This document shows, piece by piece, positions 7,299 through 16,042 of a stretch of 37,999 nt of DNA; the stretch's first letter is position 1; each line of letters begins with the position of its first letter. Origin of the DNA: Clostridium sp. GTDB taxonomy: Bacteria > Bacillota > Clostridia > Lachnospirales > Lachnospiraceae. Location of the stretch: positions 1 to 37,999 of the forward strand of contig JAMPFU010000030.1 in NCBI GenBank assembly GCA_023664385.1. Reading direction: 5' to 3'. The notes below the pieces were generated by a model, which was not told the DNA's origin, made no database searches, and saw nothing but the letters and a program-made list of their open reading frames with translations. The position numbers were made by a program, and so were the translations under genes.

Positions 7299-8245
7299 AA
7301 CTGCATTGCCACCATGTCAATGATGCGGCTTAAAACCTCCTCATACGGACCTGCCGCCTCAAAGCCTGCTGCCCTGATATGACCGCCTCCGCCATAAGAA
7401 ACGGCAATTTTGCTCACGTCGACATACGATACGGAACGAAGGCTGTATTTGAAAACCTCCTCCGAAAGCTGATATGCAAATATGGCAACCTCCACGCCCT
7501 CCGTAACACGAAGCTTGTCAATGATACCGTCAGTATCATCCTTTGTTGCCCCATACTTGTCAAAAAGCTCCTTTGTGATGCATGTAAATATAACCTTGCC
7601 GTCAAGACCAAGACCACAGCCAAGCAGTGCTTCCCCTGTAAGCTTATTTTGTACATATGTAACCTTATAAAAGGTTTCATCTATGATATACTGGGAACGT
7701 GCCCCTTTTGCAATAAGCGTTCCTGCAATCTCCATTGTCTTTTTGCTTGTAGACGGATATTTGAATACGCCTGTATCGTGGACAATGCCAAGATATAAGC
7801 ATTCTGCGCACTCCCTTGATATAAGCTCCCTGTCCATATGCCTGTATATAATTTCACAGGTTGATGATGCGTCAGGGTCACAATAAAAATAATCTCCAAA
7901 GCCCTGATTGCTCCTGTGGTGGTCTAAGCAGGCCGTGTCCTTTGCATTTTGAAATACTGGCGCAAAAGCCCCATGTCTGTCAGTGTCCCCGCAATCAAGA
8001 GATACGGCAAGGTCGTATACCGTATCGCAAGTCTCGTGCACGATATTACAAGCACCCTTGAGAAATCTGAATTTTGGCGCTATTTCCTCCAAATATACAA
8101 CAATGGTTTTATGCGGATAATTTTCAGTTATATAATTGTAAAATCCAAGGCACGAGCCGACACAATCGCCGTCAGGTCTTATATGACCTACAACTGCAAT
8201 TGTATCAGCAGCCTCAATCTTTTTTAAAAATAATTCCTTATTCAT
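7295..8245 (-). CDS. nrnA: DHH-family bifunctional oligoribonuclease/pAp phosphatase NrnA
   Basis: Degrades nano-RNA oligonucleotides and dephosphorylates pAp in the cytosol. DHH domain motifs are in order: GHIRPDGD (His21, Asp25, Asp27 as metal ligands), LDCGDTD and CLDHHRSN. The DHHA1 domain at the C-terminus ends with the GGGGH signature in SYGGGGHIRAAGF. The length of 316 is typical of B. subtilis NrnA. Its place between rbfA and truB is standard in Clostridia. Confidence 0.93.
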   Translation of the reverse strand: MNKELFLKKIEAADTIAVVGHIRPDGDCVGSCLGFYNYITENYPHKTIVVYLEEIAPKFRFLKGACNIVHETCDTVYDLAVSLDCGDTDRHGAFAPVFQNAKDTACLDHHRSNQGFGDYFYCDPDASSTCEIIYRHMDRELISRECAECLYLGIVHDTGVFKYPSTSKKTMEIAGTLIAKGARSQYIIDETFYKVTYVQNKLTGEALLGCGLGLDGKVIFTCITKELFDKYGATKDDTDGIIDKLRVTEGVEVAIFAYQLSEEVFKYSLRSVSYVDVSKIAVSYGGGGHIRAAGFEAAGPYEEVLSRIIDMVAMQL

Positions 8246-8285
8246 AAATAACCTGCACCCTTTTTATCACCGTATATACGGTAAT

Positions 8286-8651
8286 CTACGCTTCCTCGTC
8301 CTTCGCTATCACCTCGTCAATTTTCTTTGACATTTCTATTCCATATTCAATGGAATTATCCGCAACAAATGTAAGCTCAGGCGTATTTCTTAAATTCAGG
8401 TTTTTGGCAAGCTGTCTCCTAATATAGCCCGCAGCGCTTTTCAGCCCTTCTATCGTGTTCATAACAGCCTCCTCGTCTCCCAAAACGCTTACAAATACCT
8501 TACAATATTTTAAATCCTTTGTTACAGTTACACCTGTAATTACTGTCATGGGACTAATGCGTGGGTCCTTTATCTCCATGCTTATAATTTGGCTAAGCTC
8601 CTTCTGAACCTCAACATTTACTCTTTCATTTTTATGACTTGTCTTTTTCAT
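8286..8651 (-). CDS. rbfA: 30S ribosome-binding factor A
   Basis: Assists late maturation of the 30S subunit by binding 16S rRNA near helix 1. The 121-residue protein shows the RbfA KH-like fold with the characteristic segments R-V-N-VEVQKELSQIIS near the N-terminus, KDLKYCKVFVSV in the middle and LRNTPELTFVADNSIEYG near the C-terminus. It follows infB by 21 bp, as in nearly all bacteria. Confidence 0.97.
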   Translation of the reverse strand: MKKTSHKNERVNVEVQKELSQIISMEIKDPRISPMTVITGVTVTKDLKYCKVFVSVLGDEEAVMNTIEGLKSAAGYIRRQLAKNLNLRNTPELTFVADNSIEYGIEMSKKIDEVIAKDEEA

Positions 8652-8672
8652 AGCTGCTCCTAATATATTGAA

Positions 8673-10982
8673 CTACTGCCTTGGAACCTCCTGCATGATG
8701 TAAGCCTCTATCACGTCTTCTTCCTTTATGTCATTGTAATTTTCTATCACAATACCACATTCAAAGCCGCTCTTAACCTCCTTGACGTCATCCTTAAATC
8801 TTTTTAGTGACGCAAGAGAGCCCTCAAATATCTGCTCACCCTCACGGGAAATTCTTACTGTACAGTTTCTGGAAATATAGCCGTCAAGCACATATGAGCC
8901 GGCAATCGTACCTACGCCTGAAGCCTTGTAGGTCTGTCTTACCTCTGCATGACCGATAATTTTCTCCTCGAAAATAGGGTCGAGCATACCCTTCATTGCC
9001 GATTCAATATCCTCAATGGCATTATAAATAACTCTGTACAGTCTGATATCAACCTTTTCTCTGTCTGCAATTTCCTTTGCCTGATTGTCAGGTCTTATGT
9101 TAAATCCGATAATGATTGCATTGGATGCCGAGGCAAGTGTAACGTCAGACTCATTGATTGCGCCAACGCCTGAGTGGATACATTTAACGGCAACCTCCTC
9201 ATTTGAAAGCTTTAAAAGGCTTGCCTTTACCGCCTCAACAGAGCCCTGCACGTCCGCCTTAATAATAAGGTTCAGATCCTTAACATTGCCTTCCTGAATT
9301 TTCGTGTAAAGGTCGTCAAGGGACATTCTTGACTTCGTATCTGCAATCAACCGCTCCTTGCTTCTGTTTATAAATGCATCGGATATCTGTCTTGCTTCCT
9401 TCTCAGTATTAACTGCCATAAATATTTCACCTGACTGCGGCACGCCGTTAAGACCAAGTATCTCAACAGGCATGGAAGGATAAGCCTCCTTCACACGTCT
9501 GTGCTTATCGTCAAACATGGCTCTTACCTTACCATGTACGTCACCCATTGCAACGCAGTCTCCCACATGCAGCGTACCCTTTTGTACAAGAACCGTAGCA
9601 ACCGAGCCACGTCCCTTGTCAAGCTGTGCCTCAATGACAATTCCTCTTGCCTTACGCTTTTTATTTGCCTTGAGCTCAAGTATTTCTGCGGTGAGAATAA
9701 TCATCTCAAGAAGGTTATCGATACCCTCCTTTGTATGGGCTGATACAGGACAAAATATTGTTGAGCCGCCCCAATCCTCAGGAACAAGCTCATATTCCAT
9801 AAGCTCCTGCTTTACTCTCTCAATGTTGGCGCTTTCCTTGTCAATTTTATTTATGGCAACAATAATTTCTATTCCTGCCGCCTTTGCATGGTTGATTGCC
9901 TCTACCGTCTGCGGCATGACACCATCGTCAGCAGCTACAACAAGGATTGCAATATCCGTTGACTGTGCGCCCCTCATTCTCATCGCTGTAAACGCTTCGT
10001 GTCCAGGCGTATCAAGAAATGTAATCTTCTGCTTGTTTATCGATACAACAGACGCACCGATATGCTGTGTAATTCCACCTGCCTCGTCCTCTATGACAGC
10101 AGAATTTCTGATTGCGTCTAGAAGCGAGGTTTTACCATGGTCAACGTGACCCATAACGCAGACGACAGGCGGACGCGGCGTCATAAGGGCTTCGTCCTCC
10201 TCATCCTCCTTGAGCAGCTCCTCAATAACATCCACCTGCTCCTCAAGCTCTGCAATGTAATTATATTCAAGGGCAATATCCCCTGCTGCATCAAAATCAA
10301 GCTCCGAATTTACGTTTAATAGTTTTCCTGCCATAAACAGCTTTTTGATAAGCTGTGCAACAGGCACCTTTATCTTATCAGCAAGCTCGCCCACCGTAAG
10401 CACCTCAGGAAGCACTACGGTTTTAATAACAGGATCAACCGGCTCCTGCTTCTTCGGACGTGGTGCCTCATGCTGTTGCGGCTTTGCCCCATTTTGCAGT
10501 TTTCCCTGCTGTTGTTTTCCCTGTGGCTTTCCTTGTTGTTGCTTGCCCTGCTGCTTTGGCTGTTGTGGCTTTCCTTGCTGCTTTGGCTGTTGCGGCTTAC
10601 CCTGTGGCTTTGGCTGCTGTGGTTTACTCTGTTGTTGCTTTGGCTGCTGTGGTTTTTCAGCCTTATCACTAGGAGCTTCCCCTTTCGCAGCATCCTTTTT
10701 CTCTGCAGCATCAGGCTTTTTTTCCGTCTCCTTTTTTGGAGCAACAGTTTTTTTCGCCTTTTTCTCTGCCTTTGGTTCTGTCTTTGTCTCTACAGCTTGT
10801 ACGGCTTTACTGCCTGTATCCTTACTGTAAATATCCCTTATATATTGTATCAGGTCGTCGCTTATGCTGCTCTGCGGCTTAAGCCCCTCCTTTTTCTTTG
10901 CCAATTTTACAAGAAGCTCACTGCTTGCTATTGGTTTTCCTAATTCTCCTGACAACTGTTTCGCTAACTCGTGTACTCTCAT
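8673..10982 (-). CDS. infB: Translation initiation factor IF-2
   Basis: GTPase that brings initiator fMet-tRNA to the 30S subunit and promotes subunit joining. The 769 residues comprise an IF2_N helix at each side of a linker, then the G domain with GHVDHGKT (G1), GGITQHIGA (G2), DTPGHEAF (G3), NKID (G4) and SAHTKEG (G5), followed by domains II to IV. The linker (about residues 65-185) is an extreme low-complexity tract, first A/K/E-rich, then made of repeated Gln-Gly-Lys-Pro units encoded around 10490-10640. The ATG follows a near-perfect GGAGGTG. Confidence 0.98.
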   Translation of the reverse strand: MRVHELAKQLSGELGKPIASSELLVKLAKKKEGLKPQSSISDDLIQYIRDIYSKDTGSKAVQAVETKTEPKAEKKAKKTVAPKKETEKKPDAAEKKDAAKGEAPSDKAEKPQQPKQQQSKPQQPKPQGKPQQPKQQGKPQQPKQQGKQQQGKPQGKQQQGKLQNGAKPQQHEAPRPKKQEPVDPVIKTVVLPEVLTVGELADKIKVPVAQLIKKLFMAGKLLNVNSELDFDAAGDIALEYNYIAELEEQVDVIEELLKEDEEDEALMTPRPPVVCVMGHVDHGKTSLLDAIRNSAVIEDEAGGITQHIGASVVSINKQKITFLDTPGHEAFTAMRMRGAQSTDIAILVVAADDGVMPQTVEAINHAKAAGIEIIVAINKIDKESANIERVKQELMEYELVPEDWGGSTIFCPVSAHTKEGIDNLLEMIILTAEILELKANKKRKARGIVIEAQLDKGRGSVATVLVQKGTLHVGDCVAMGDVHGKVRAMFDDKHRRVKEAYPSMPVEILGLNGVPQSGEIFMAVNTEKEARQISDAFINRSKERLIADTKSRMSLDDLYTKIQEGNVKDLNLIIKADVQGSVEAVKASLLKLSNEEVAVKCIHSGVGAINESDVTLASASNAIIIGFNIRPDNQAKEIADREKVDIRLYRVIYNAIEDIESAMKGMLDPIFEEKIIGHAEVRQTYKASGVGTIAGSYVLDGYISRNCTVRISREGEQIFEGSLASLKRFKDDVKEVKSGFECGIVIENYNDIKEEDVIEAYIMQEVPRQ

Positions 10983-10985
10983 AGA

Positions 10986-11315
10986 TTACACCTCCATATC
11001 TTCATTACTGCAAAGCCTGCTGGTTATTTGTTTGGCAAGACCCCGGTCAGTCACTGCAACCGTAGTTCTTGGCTGTTTACCGATATGTCTTCCAAGTGTG
11101 TCACTATCTACAAATACTTTACAAGGCACATTATAGTAATGACATTTATTCGTAAATTTCTTTTGCGTGTTTTTTGAAGCATCTGAGGCAATGATGACAA
11201 AATGCGCACTCCCGTCCATAATAGAGTTTTCCGTCATAAAGCCCCCGCTCACAACCTTACCTGCCTTTGCCGCAAGTGAAAGAAGTGACAATGCCTTTTT
11301 TTCCTCATTGTTCAA
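10986..11315 (-). CDS. ylxQ: L7Ae-family RNA-binding protein YlxQ
   Basis: A 109-residue L7Ae/L30e/S12e-fold protein expected to bind kink-turn RNA; its cellular role is not settled. Visible are the helix LLSLAAKAGKVVSGG and the strand HFVIIASDASKNTQKK typical of the bacterial YlxQ branch. It lies between ylxR and infB with 1 and 3 bp gaps, the usual Firmicute arrangement. Confidence 0.9.
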   Translation of the reverse strand: MNNEEKKALSLLSLAAKAGKVVSGGFMTENSIMDGSAHFVIIASDASKNTQKKFTNKCHYYNVPCKVFVDSDTLGRHIGKQPRTTVAVTDRGLAKQITSRLCSNEDMEV

Positions 11316-11316
11316 T

Positions 11317-11574
11317 TTATATCAACTCCCTGCCTATGCTAAGGTATATTTCCTCAGGCACCTCCATGTTTAGCGCCCTGTCAACAGCCTTTGATTTTAC
11401 TGCCTTGTCAAAGCAGGCTTTTTCGCGACATATATATGCCCCCCGCCCATTCATTTTACCTGTAACATCAAGCTTGATTTCATCAAGCGACGTCCTGATT
11501 ATTCTCACAAGCTCGTTCTTAGGCTTCATTTGTCTGCAGCCTAAGCACTGCCTCTGTGGTATTTTTTTAGCCAT
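11317..11574 (-). CDS. ylxR: YlxR family (DUF448) RNA-binding protein
   Basis: An 85-residue DUF448 protein carrying the family signature QRQCLGCRQMKPKNELVRI near the N-terminus and GRGAYICREKACFDKA in the middle. Members have been reported as nucleoid-associated or RNase P-binding; which applies here cannot be told. Encoded directly after nusA (5 bp) and before ylxQ. Confidence 0.92.
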   Translation of the reverse strand: MAKKIPQRQCLGCRQMKPKNELVRIIRTSLDEIKLDVTGKMNGRGAYICREKACFDKAVKSKAVDRALNMEVPEEIYLSIGRELI

Positions 11575-11579
11575 ATAGC

Positions 11580-12716
11580 CTACTCCCCATATTCACTGTC
11601 ATCAAATCCGCCGTCGAACCCGTCGTCATAGTCCTCATATTCGCCATCATAGCCATCATCATAATCAAATTCCATGCCAAGCTCCTTTGCCTGACTTACA
11701 CTCTTAATGTCTATCTTATAGCCGGTAAGTCTTGCTGCAAGACATGCATTTTGTCCCTTTTTGCCAATGGCAAGTGAAAGCTGATAGTCCGGCACAATGA
11801 CGCTTGCACTTTTCTTTTCAACATCAACCTTTACCGATACAACCTTTGAAGGACTAAGCGCATTTTCAATAAATACGGCAGGATCCTCATCCCACGTTAT
11901 AATGTCAATCTTCTCGCCCTTCAGGTCATCCACGATATTGTTTACTCTCGTACCATTAAGTCCCACACAGGCGCCTACAGGGTCCACATTTGCATCATTG
12001 GACCACACTGCAATCTTAGAACGTGAACCAGCCTCCCTTGCAATGCTCTTTATCTCTACGGTTCCGTCTGCAACCTCACTTACCTCTTTTTCAAAAAGCC
12101 TCTTTACAAGCTCAGGGTGGGTTCTTGAAACAAGGATTCGAAAGCCCTTATTTGTCTTCTTAACCTCAACAACGTAAAGCTTAATCCGATCTCCAATTTT
12201 GTATGTCTCTCCCGCAACCTGCTCATTTTCATTTAATACGGTATCTGTTTTTTCATCAAGGCTTATGCTGAGATTATTGCCTACATATCTTTGTACAACG
12301 CCTGTGATGATATCCTTTTCCTTACATGCAAACTGCTCAAATACAGCGTCTCTTTCGCCTTCCTTTATTGCCTGGACAATGATACTTCTTGCCTTTTGGG
12401 CTGCAATTCTTCCAAATTCCTTTGAGTGAACCTCAATTGAAATTTCATCCCCAAGCTTCGCATTTTCATTCATTGCAAGTGCTTTTGTAAGGGAAATTTC
12501 CGTCGTATCATTTTCAACCTCGGAAACAACAAGCTTCTTTTGGAATACGGAAATGTCGCCGGTAATTCTATCCATCGATACATCTATAACAGCGTCCTTT
12601 CCAAAATCCTTTTCACATGCTGAAACAAGAGATTTCTCAATTGCATCCATTATAACCTCTTTGCTTATGTTTTTTTCCTTTTCCAATTGATTTAAAGCGT
12701 CAATTATCTCTGACAT
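11580..12716 (-). CDS. nusA: Transcription termination/antitermination factor NusA
   Basis: Binds RNA polymerase and nascent RNA, stimulating pausing and intrinsic termination. In order: the N-terminal polymerase-binding domain, S1 domain (about 135-200), and KH1/KH2 domains (VGACVGLNGTRVNNI and LAIGKKGQNACLAARLTGYKIDI). At 378 residues it lacks the C-terminal acidic repeats of E. coli NusA, as in other Firmicutes, but ends in an unusual Asp/Tyr/Gly-rich acidic tail of about 30 residues. It is second in the operon after rimP. The leader of that operon carries a terminator-like hairpin that NusA itself may act on. Confidence 0.97.
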   Translation of the reverse strand: MSEIIDALNQLEKEKNISKEVIMDAIEKSLVSACEKDFGKDAVIDVSMDRITGDISVFQKKLVVSEVENDTTEISLTKALAMNENAKLGDEISIEVHSKEFGRIAAQKARSIIVQAIKEGERDAVFEQFACKEKDIITGVVQRYVGNNLSISLDEKTDTVLNENEQVAGETYKIGDRIKLYVVEVKKTNKGFRILVSRTHPELVKRLFEKEVSEVADGTVEIKSIAREAGSRSKIAVWSNDANVDPVGACVGLNGTRVNNIVDDLKGEKIDIITWDEDPAVFIENALSPSKVVSVKVDVEKKSASVIVPDYQLSLAIGKKGQNACLAARLTGYKIDIKSVSQAKELGMEFDYDDGYDGEYEDYDDGFDGGFDDSEYGE

Positions 12717-12740
12717 TTTTTATCCTCCTAATTTAATTTG

Positions 12741-13211
12741 TTATACAAATGCTAATCTTATCATGGAAATGTCTTTCCTGTTTATTGTAAGCTCCTCATG
12801 GGCGTCCGCATGATCAAGCATAAGCTGCACTTCTTCTTCATTGTAAGCCATAAGCACGCCTGTAAGCTCCTTACTGTTATTTACCTGCCTGTAAAGCTTT
12901 ACATCCACAAGCTTTCCGATGCTTCTTGCAAAGTCCTTTTCCTTTTTTAACGGTCTTGTAAGTCCCGGTGAGCTTACCTCTAATATGTAAGCGTCCTTTA
13001 TTTTGTCCTCGGCGTCAAGCCGCTCCTCAAGCGCACGGCTTATCAAAACACAGTCGTCTATTGTAATTCCACCCGGCTTGTCTGCATAAACCCTTAAATA
13101 AAAGTCAGCTCCCTCCTTAACATATTCAACATCCACAAGCTCAAAATCCCCATCTTTTATTATGGGCGTTACAAGCTCCGTGCAATGCTGTTCAATTTCT
13201 GTTTTTTTCAT
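12741..13211 (-). CDS. rimP: Ribosome maturation factor RimP
   Basis: Needed for 30S maturation. The 156-residue protein shows the RimP N-domain (CTELVTPIIKDGDFELVDVEY), the YVEVSSPG-type motif as ILEVSSPGLTRPLKKEKDF, and the C-terminal SH3-like domain. I start at ATG 13211: AAAGGTGG lies six bases upstream of it, whereas the upstream ATGs of the open frame (13232) overlap that site. It is the first gene of the rimP-nusA-infB operon, with its own promoter at 13299-13326. Confidence 0.95.
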   Translation of the reverse strand: MKKTEIEQHCTELVTPIIKDGDFELVDVEYVKEGADFYLRVYADKPGGITIDDCVLISRALEERLDAEDKIKDAYILEVSSPGLTRPLKKEKDFARSIGKLVDVKLYRQVNNSKELTGVLMAYNEEEVQLMLDHADAHEELTINRKDISMIRLAFV

Positions 13212-13246
13212 GCAAAGCCACCTTTCCATCATTATCTGAAAAATAA

Positions 13247-13272
13247 AGAGCGGGTTCGTAAAAACCCACTCT
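13247..13272 (-). terminator. Terminator-like hairpin in the rimP leader (putative NusA-dependent attenuator)
   Basis: A 10-bp stem (13247-13256 with 13263-13272, one G-U), 6-nt loop, then TTATTTTT on the minus strand: an intrinsic terminator with an interrupted U-tract. It lies downstream of the promoter at 13299-13326 and 35 bases before the rimP start, so it can stop transcripts begun at that promoter. It would also end read-through from the gene at 13352. I see no competing antiterminator stem. Confidence 0.75.
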
Positions 13273-13298
13273 GTAGTGTCAATATCTAAGTCTGTTAT

Positions 13299-13326
13299 AT
13301 TATAACACTTAAACCAAATTTTGCAA
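13299..13326 (-). promoter_or_regulatory. Sigma-A promoter of the rimP-nusA-infB operon
   Basis: -35 TTGCAA (13321-13326), 16-bp spacer, -10 TATAAT (13299-13304), with an extended -10 TG one base upstream of the hexamer. AACACTT and AAGTGTT form an inverted repeat around the spacer. The predicted start is near 13292, giving a leader of about 80 nt that contains the hairpin at 13247-13272. Confidence 0.8.
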
Positions 13327-13351
13327 GTGTTTTTTCAATATAACCTCAATT

Positions 13352-14563
13352 TTATAACAAATTTTTTAAACGTCCAACAGACACAATACCACTTTCCACA
13401 TACAAATTAAAATTATAAAGCTCTGCGCGGGAAATCTCCTTCTCAAGCCATTCATACCGAAACATTGCAAAGCCCTCATAGCCCATGCTATAGGCAATAC
13501 AATACTGGGCCGCAATATTGTTATCATACATTCCCCAGCCTATATCCGTATCTGACTGCTCCCCTGCCCGATAAAGCGCAAGCCCGACGTAAAATGTCAC
13601 GTCCGCCTTATTATACTCCATCCACTGCCTGCACCTTTCGGAAAACATCTGATACTCGCCCTCATCTGTATTATAATTGTCCGTCCAATAAATCTGCGGC
13701 ATAATATAATCAACATATCCATCATTTGAAAGCCATGTTTCAATATCCGTCCCTTGAGACATCGTATAGGAAATGTTGCCCGCAGGACTTATGCCGAAGG
13801 TACAATCCTGATCGAGACATTTTATATTGTAATAGGCTGCGTAAACAAGCTGATTGACATTTTCCATTTTCGCTTCCTCGGATAAGCCGTCAGCCATCCC
13901 CGGAACATAAAAATAATCATCAAAATGAATACCGTCCACGTCATAGTTGTCTACAACCTCGCAGACGCCGCATAAAATAAGCTGTCTTGCCTCCTCCTTT
14001 GACGGGTCAAGCGCAAGACAGGTCTGCTCTGCCGAATTTGTATATTCAATTGTGTAACGCTTAAACAGCTCGTAATATTTTGTAGCCTTAAAGCTGTTTG
14101 TGGTCGTATCATTGTGGGAAAGTCTGTACGGATTAATCCACGCTTCAAACCGAAGCCCCTTTTCATGTGCAAGCTCCACCATGAGGGAAAGCGGGTCGTA
14201 AGACGGTGCACTTCGGTCACTTGAGATATAGGTAGACCATGGAAAATAATCGGAGGGGTACATTGCATCCCCCATGGCTCTTACATGAACGATAACGGTA
14301 TTCATGTTATTGCCAATAACATTGTCATACATATCATTGAGACGGCTTACAAAAGCCTCCTCGCTTAAATCCCTTAAATAAATTTCAATATCAAGATAGG
14401 AAATCCAGCATGCCCTCATCTCAAAGGCAGCCTCCTTAGCGTATGCGGCAGGACTGTATAAGCCAATTATTATGCAACTGATTAACGTAACTGAAACAAC
14501 TGCCTGAATAATAAAATGAAGCTTACCACGCTTATTATATATATCATTTCTATAACCATTCAT
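13352..14563 (-). CDS. Secreted glycosyl hydrolase-like protein, GHL10/DUF187 family
   Basis: A 403-residue exported protein. A signal peptide or anchor is visible (basic start, hydrophobic segment about residues 16-36, then AAYA before KEA). The mature part has a TIM-barrel pattern of the GHL10 family, which includes E. coli DigH (YddW) and B. subtilis YngK: RACWISY, VHVRAMGDAMYPS, FEAWINPYRLS, DGIHFDDYFY and FGISPAGNI. DigH cleaves peptide-free glycan strands of peptidoglycan, so a cell-wall role is likely, but the substrate here is not shown. ATG 14563 has AAAGG nine bases upstream; the TTG at 14572 overlaps that site. It stands alone between the GGDEF gene and rimP. Confidence 0.85.
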   Translation of the reverse strand: MNGYRNDIYNKRGKLHFIIQAVVSVTLISCIIIGLYSPAAYAKEAAFEMRACWISYLDIEIYLRDLSEEAFVSRLNDMYDNVIGNNMNTVIVHVRAMGDAMYPSDYFPWSTYISSDRSAPSYDPLSLMVELAHEKGLRFEAWINPYRLSHNDTTTNSFKATKYYELFKRYTIEYTNSAEQTCLALDPSKEEARQLILCGVCEVVDNYDVDGIHFDDYFYVPGMADGLSEEAKMENVNQLVYAAYYNIKCLDQDCTFGISPAGNISYTMSQGTDIETWLSNDGYVDYIMPQIYWTDNYNTDEGEYQMFSERCRQWMEYNKADVTFYVGLALYRAGEQSDTDIGWGMYDNNIAAQYCIAYSMGYEGFAMFRYEWLEKEISRAELYNFNLYVESGIVSVGRLKNLL

Positions 14564-14660
14564 ATAGCACAACCTTTATATCCTGTCATTTCAATGCGGG
14601 GACTGCTGCATTTGGCATTTTAGTATTACATACCCTACAATATATCATATGCGTTTCATT

Positions 14661-15935
14661 TTAAAATACAACCTTGTCCCTGCCGTTCTCCTTTCCTTTA
14701 TACAAAAGCTTGTCGGCAGTCGATATTGTAAAATCAATCTTTTGAGGCGATGTATATTCGGCAACGCCAAATGTCATGGTAATGCTTACAATATTGTCCT
14801 CAAAATTGATCTTGATATTTCTGATTTCATCCGCAATTTTATTGATGTCCACGATCGCTTCCTGAACAGGCTTTTTCAGTACGATAATAAATTCCTCACC
14901 GCCCCATCTTGCAGCGAAGCCCTCCTGCTCGTCAACCTGAAGCAGCACGTTTGCAACAGCCTTGAGCACCAAATCACCACAGCTATGTCCGTATGTATCA
15001 TTCACATTCTTAAAATGGTCAATATCGCATATTGCAAATGTAAATGTATCATCCTTTTTTCCGTTTGCCCACACAACATATTCATCCAGCTTTTTCATTG
15101 CAACACGCCTGTTGTAAAGTCCCGTAAGCATATCATTTTCCACGGAGCTTTGCAGCGAGTCATTCAGTTCAACAAGCTGCCTTCCAATACGTCCAAATTC
15201 ATCATTTCTTTTTATGACATTATTTGCCAGGTCATGACGGAAATTCTCATTATTAATGTCGGACATATATCCAAGGACACTGTTTACAACTTTGAGAACC
15301 TTATTTGTCTGAAGCACTGCAATCACAAATACGACAATACACAAAAAAGCAAAAATCATAATTGCGTTCTGATTCATTTCATGAATTGTATTATGTACGG
15401 TTGCGCTTGGCAATCCTGCAAACAGCATTCCGACAGCCCGTCCCTCATCGCTCACAATCGGTATATAATATCCAAAATACTCCTCGTCATTGATGATAAC
15501 CTTAGTATCAAAGTAATCTTCGCTCTTTGAACAGTAATTGTTCCAAACCTCATCAGCAGTTGTATTTGTGAACCGGCTTCCGTCCGACCTCATAATGGTT
15601 GTTGCAATTCTCTTATTCTCATAAAATAATGATACCTCTGCTCCTGTAAATTCCTTGGACATATCTACAATTTCATATTTATCGGAAACCTTATCTCCCC
15701 TGAAATATACAATTCCATTTTCATCCTCATAAAATTCACTGTCGCTAAAGGACATAAAATCGTAATTAAATTCCAAGGCAGCAATTGAGCTTTTCAAAAA
15801 ATCCTTTGTATCATCCAGCTTAACATTATATACAACTCTTGTAGACATATATGTGATTATAATTCCAATGACAATTGCAGGAATTGTTGCCATGATAAAC
15901 AACTGTCTGCCTATATAGCTTTTGTATACCTTCAT
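14661..15935 (-). CDS. Membrane diguanylate cyclase with extracytoplasmic Cache-like sensor
   Basis: Predicted to make cyclic di-GMP from two GTP. Two membrane helices (about 11-33 and 190-208) bracket an extracytoplasmic region of about 150 residues that resembles a single-Cache ligand-binding domain. A HAMP-like linker (about 210-265) and a GGDEF domain follow. The active-site motif is GGEEF (345-349) after RW, and DIDHFKNVNDTYGH is intact, so activity is expected. The RxxD inhibitory site that normally precedes the motif is absent. The gene has its own promoter (15982-16009). The nature of the ligand cannot be told. Confidence 0.88.
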   Translation of the reverse strand: MKVYKSYIGRQLFIMATIPAIVIGIIITYMSTRVVYNVKLDDTKDFLKSSIAALEFNYDFMSFSDSEFYEDENGIVYFRGDKVSDKYEIVDMSKEFTGAEVSLFYENKRIATTIMRSDGSRFTNTTADEVWNNYCSKSEDYFDTKVIINDEEYFGYYIPIVSDEGRAVGMLFAGLPSATVHNTIHEMNQNAIMIFAFLCIVVFVIAVLQTNKVLKVVNSVLGYMSDINNENFRHDLANNVIKRNDEFGRIGRQLVELNDSLQSSVENDMLTGLYNRRVAMKKLDEYVVWANGKKDDTFTFAICDIDHFKNVNDTYGHSCGDLVLKAVANVLLQVDEQEGFAARWGGEEFIIVLKKPVQEAIVDINKIADEIRNIKINFEDNIVSITMTFGVAEYTSPQKIDFTISTADKLLYKGKENGRDKVVF

Positions 15936-15981
15936 TGCTTATGCCTTTCAATATAAGTAGTATTTATAACACCCCAATAAT

Positions 15982-16009
15982 TTTATATCATTCATTCCAC
16001 TAAGGTCAA
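15982..16009 (-). promoter_or_regulatory. Sigma-A promoter of the Cache-GGDEF gene
   Basis: -35 TTGACC (16004-16009), 16-bp spacer, -10 TATAAA (15982-15987). About 35-40 nt of leader precede the ATG at 15935, which has GAAAGG as ribosome site. Confidence 0.6.
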
Positions 16010-16042
16010 GCCATTTGCGAAAAGTTTACAAAAAGTTTATAG

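Noticed and set aside
10345-10943. Long plus-strand frames rich in Cys/Gly or Leu/Trp opposite infB
   Set aside because: They are shadows of the Gln/Pro/Gly/Lys-rich IF-2 linker; composition is absurd for a protein and there is no ribosome site.
14649-15530. Plus-strand frame of 293 residues
   Set aside because: It lies wholly opposite the well-supported Cache-GGDEF gene, has a Cys/His/Ile-rich shadow composition and no ribosome site.
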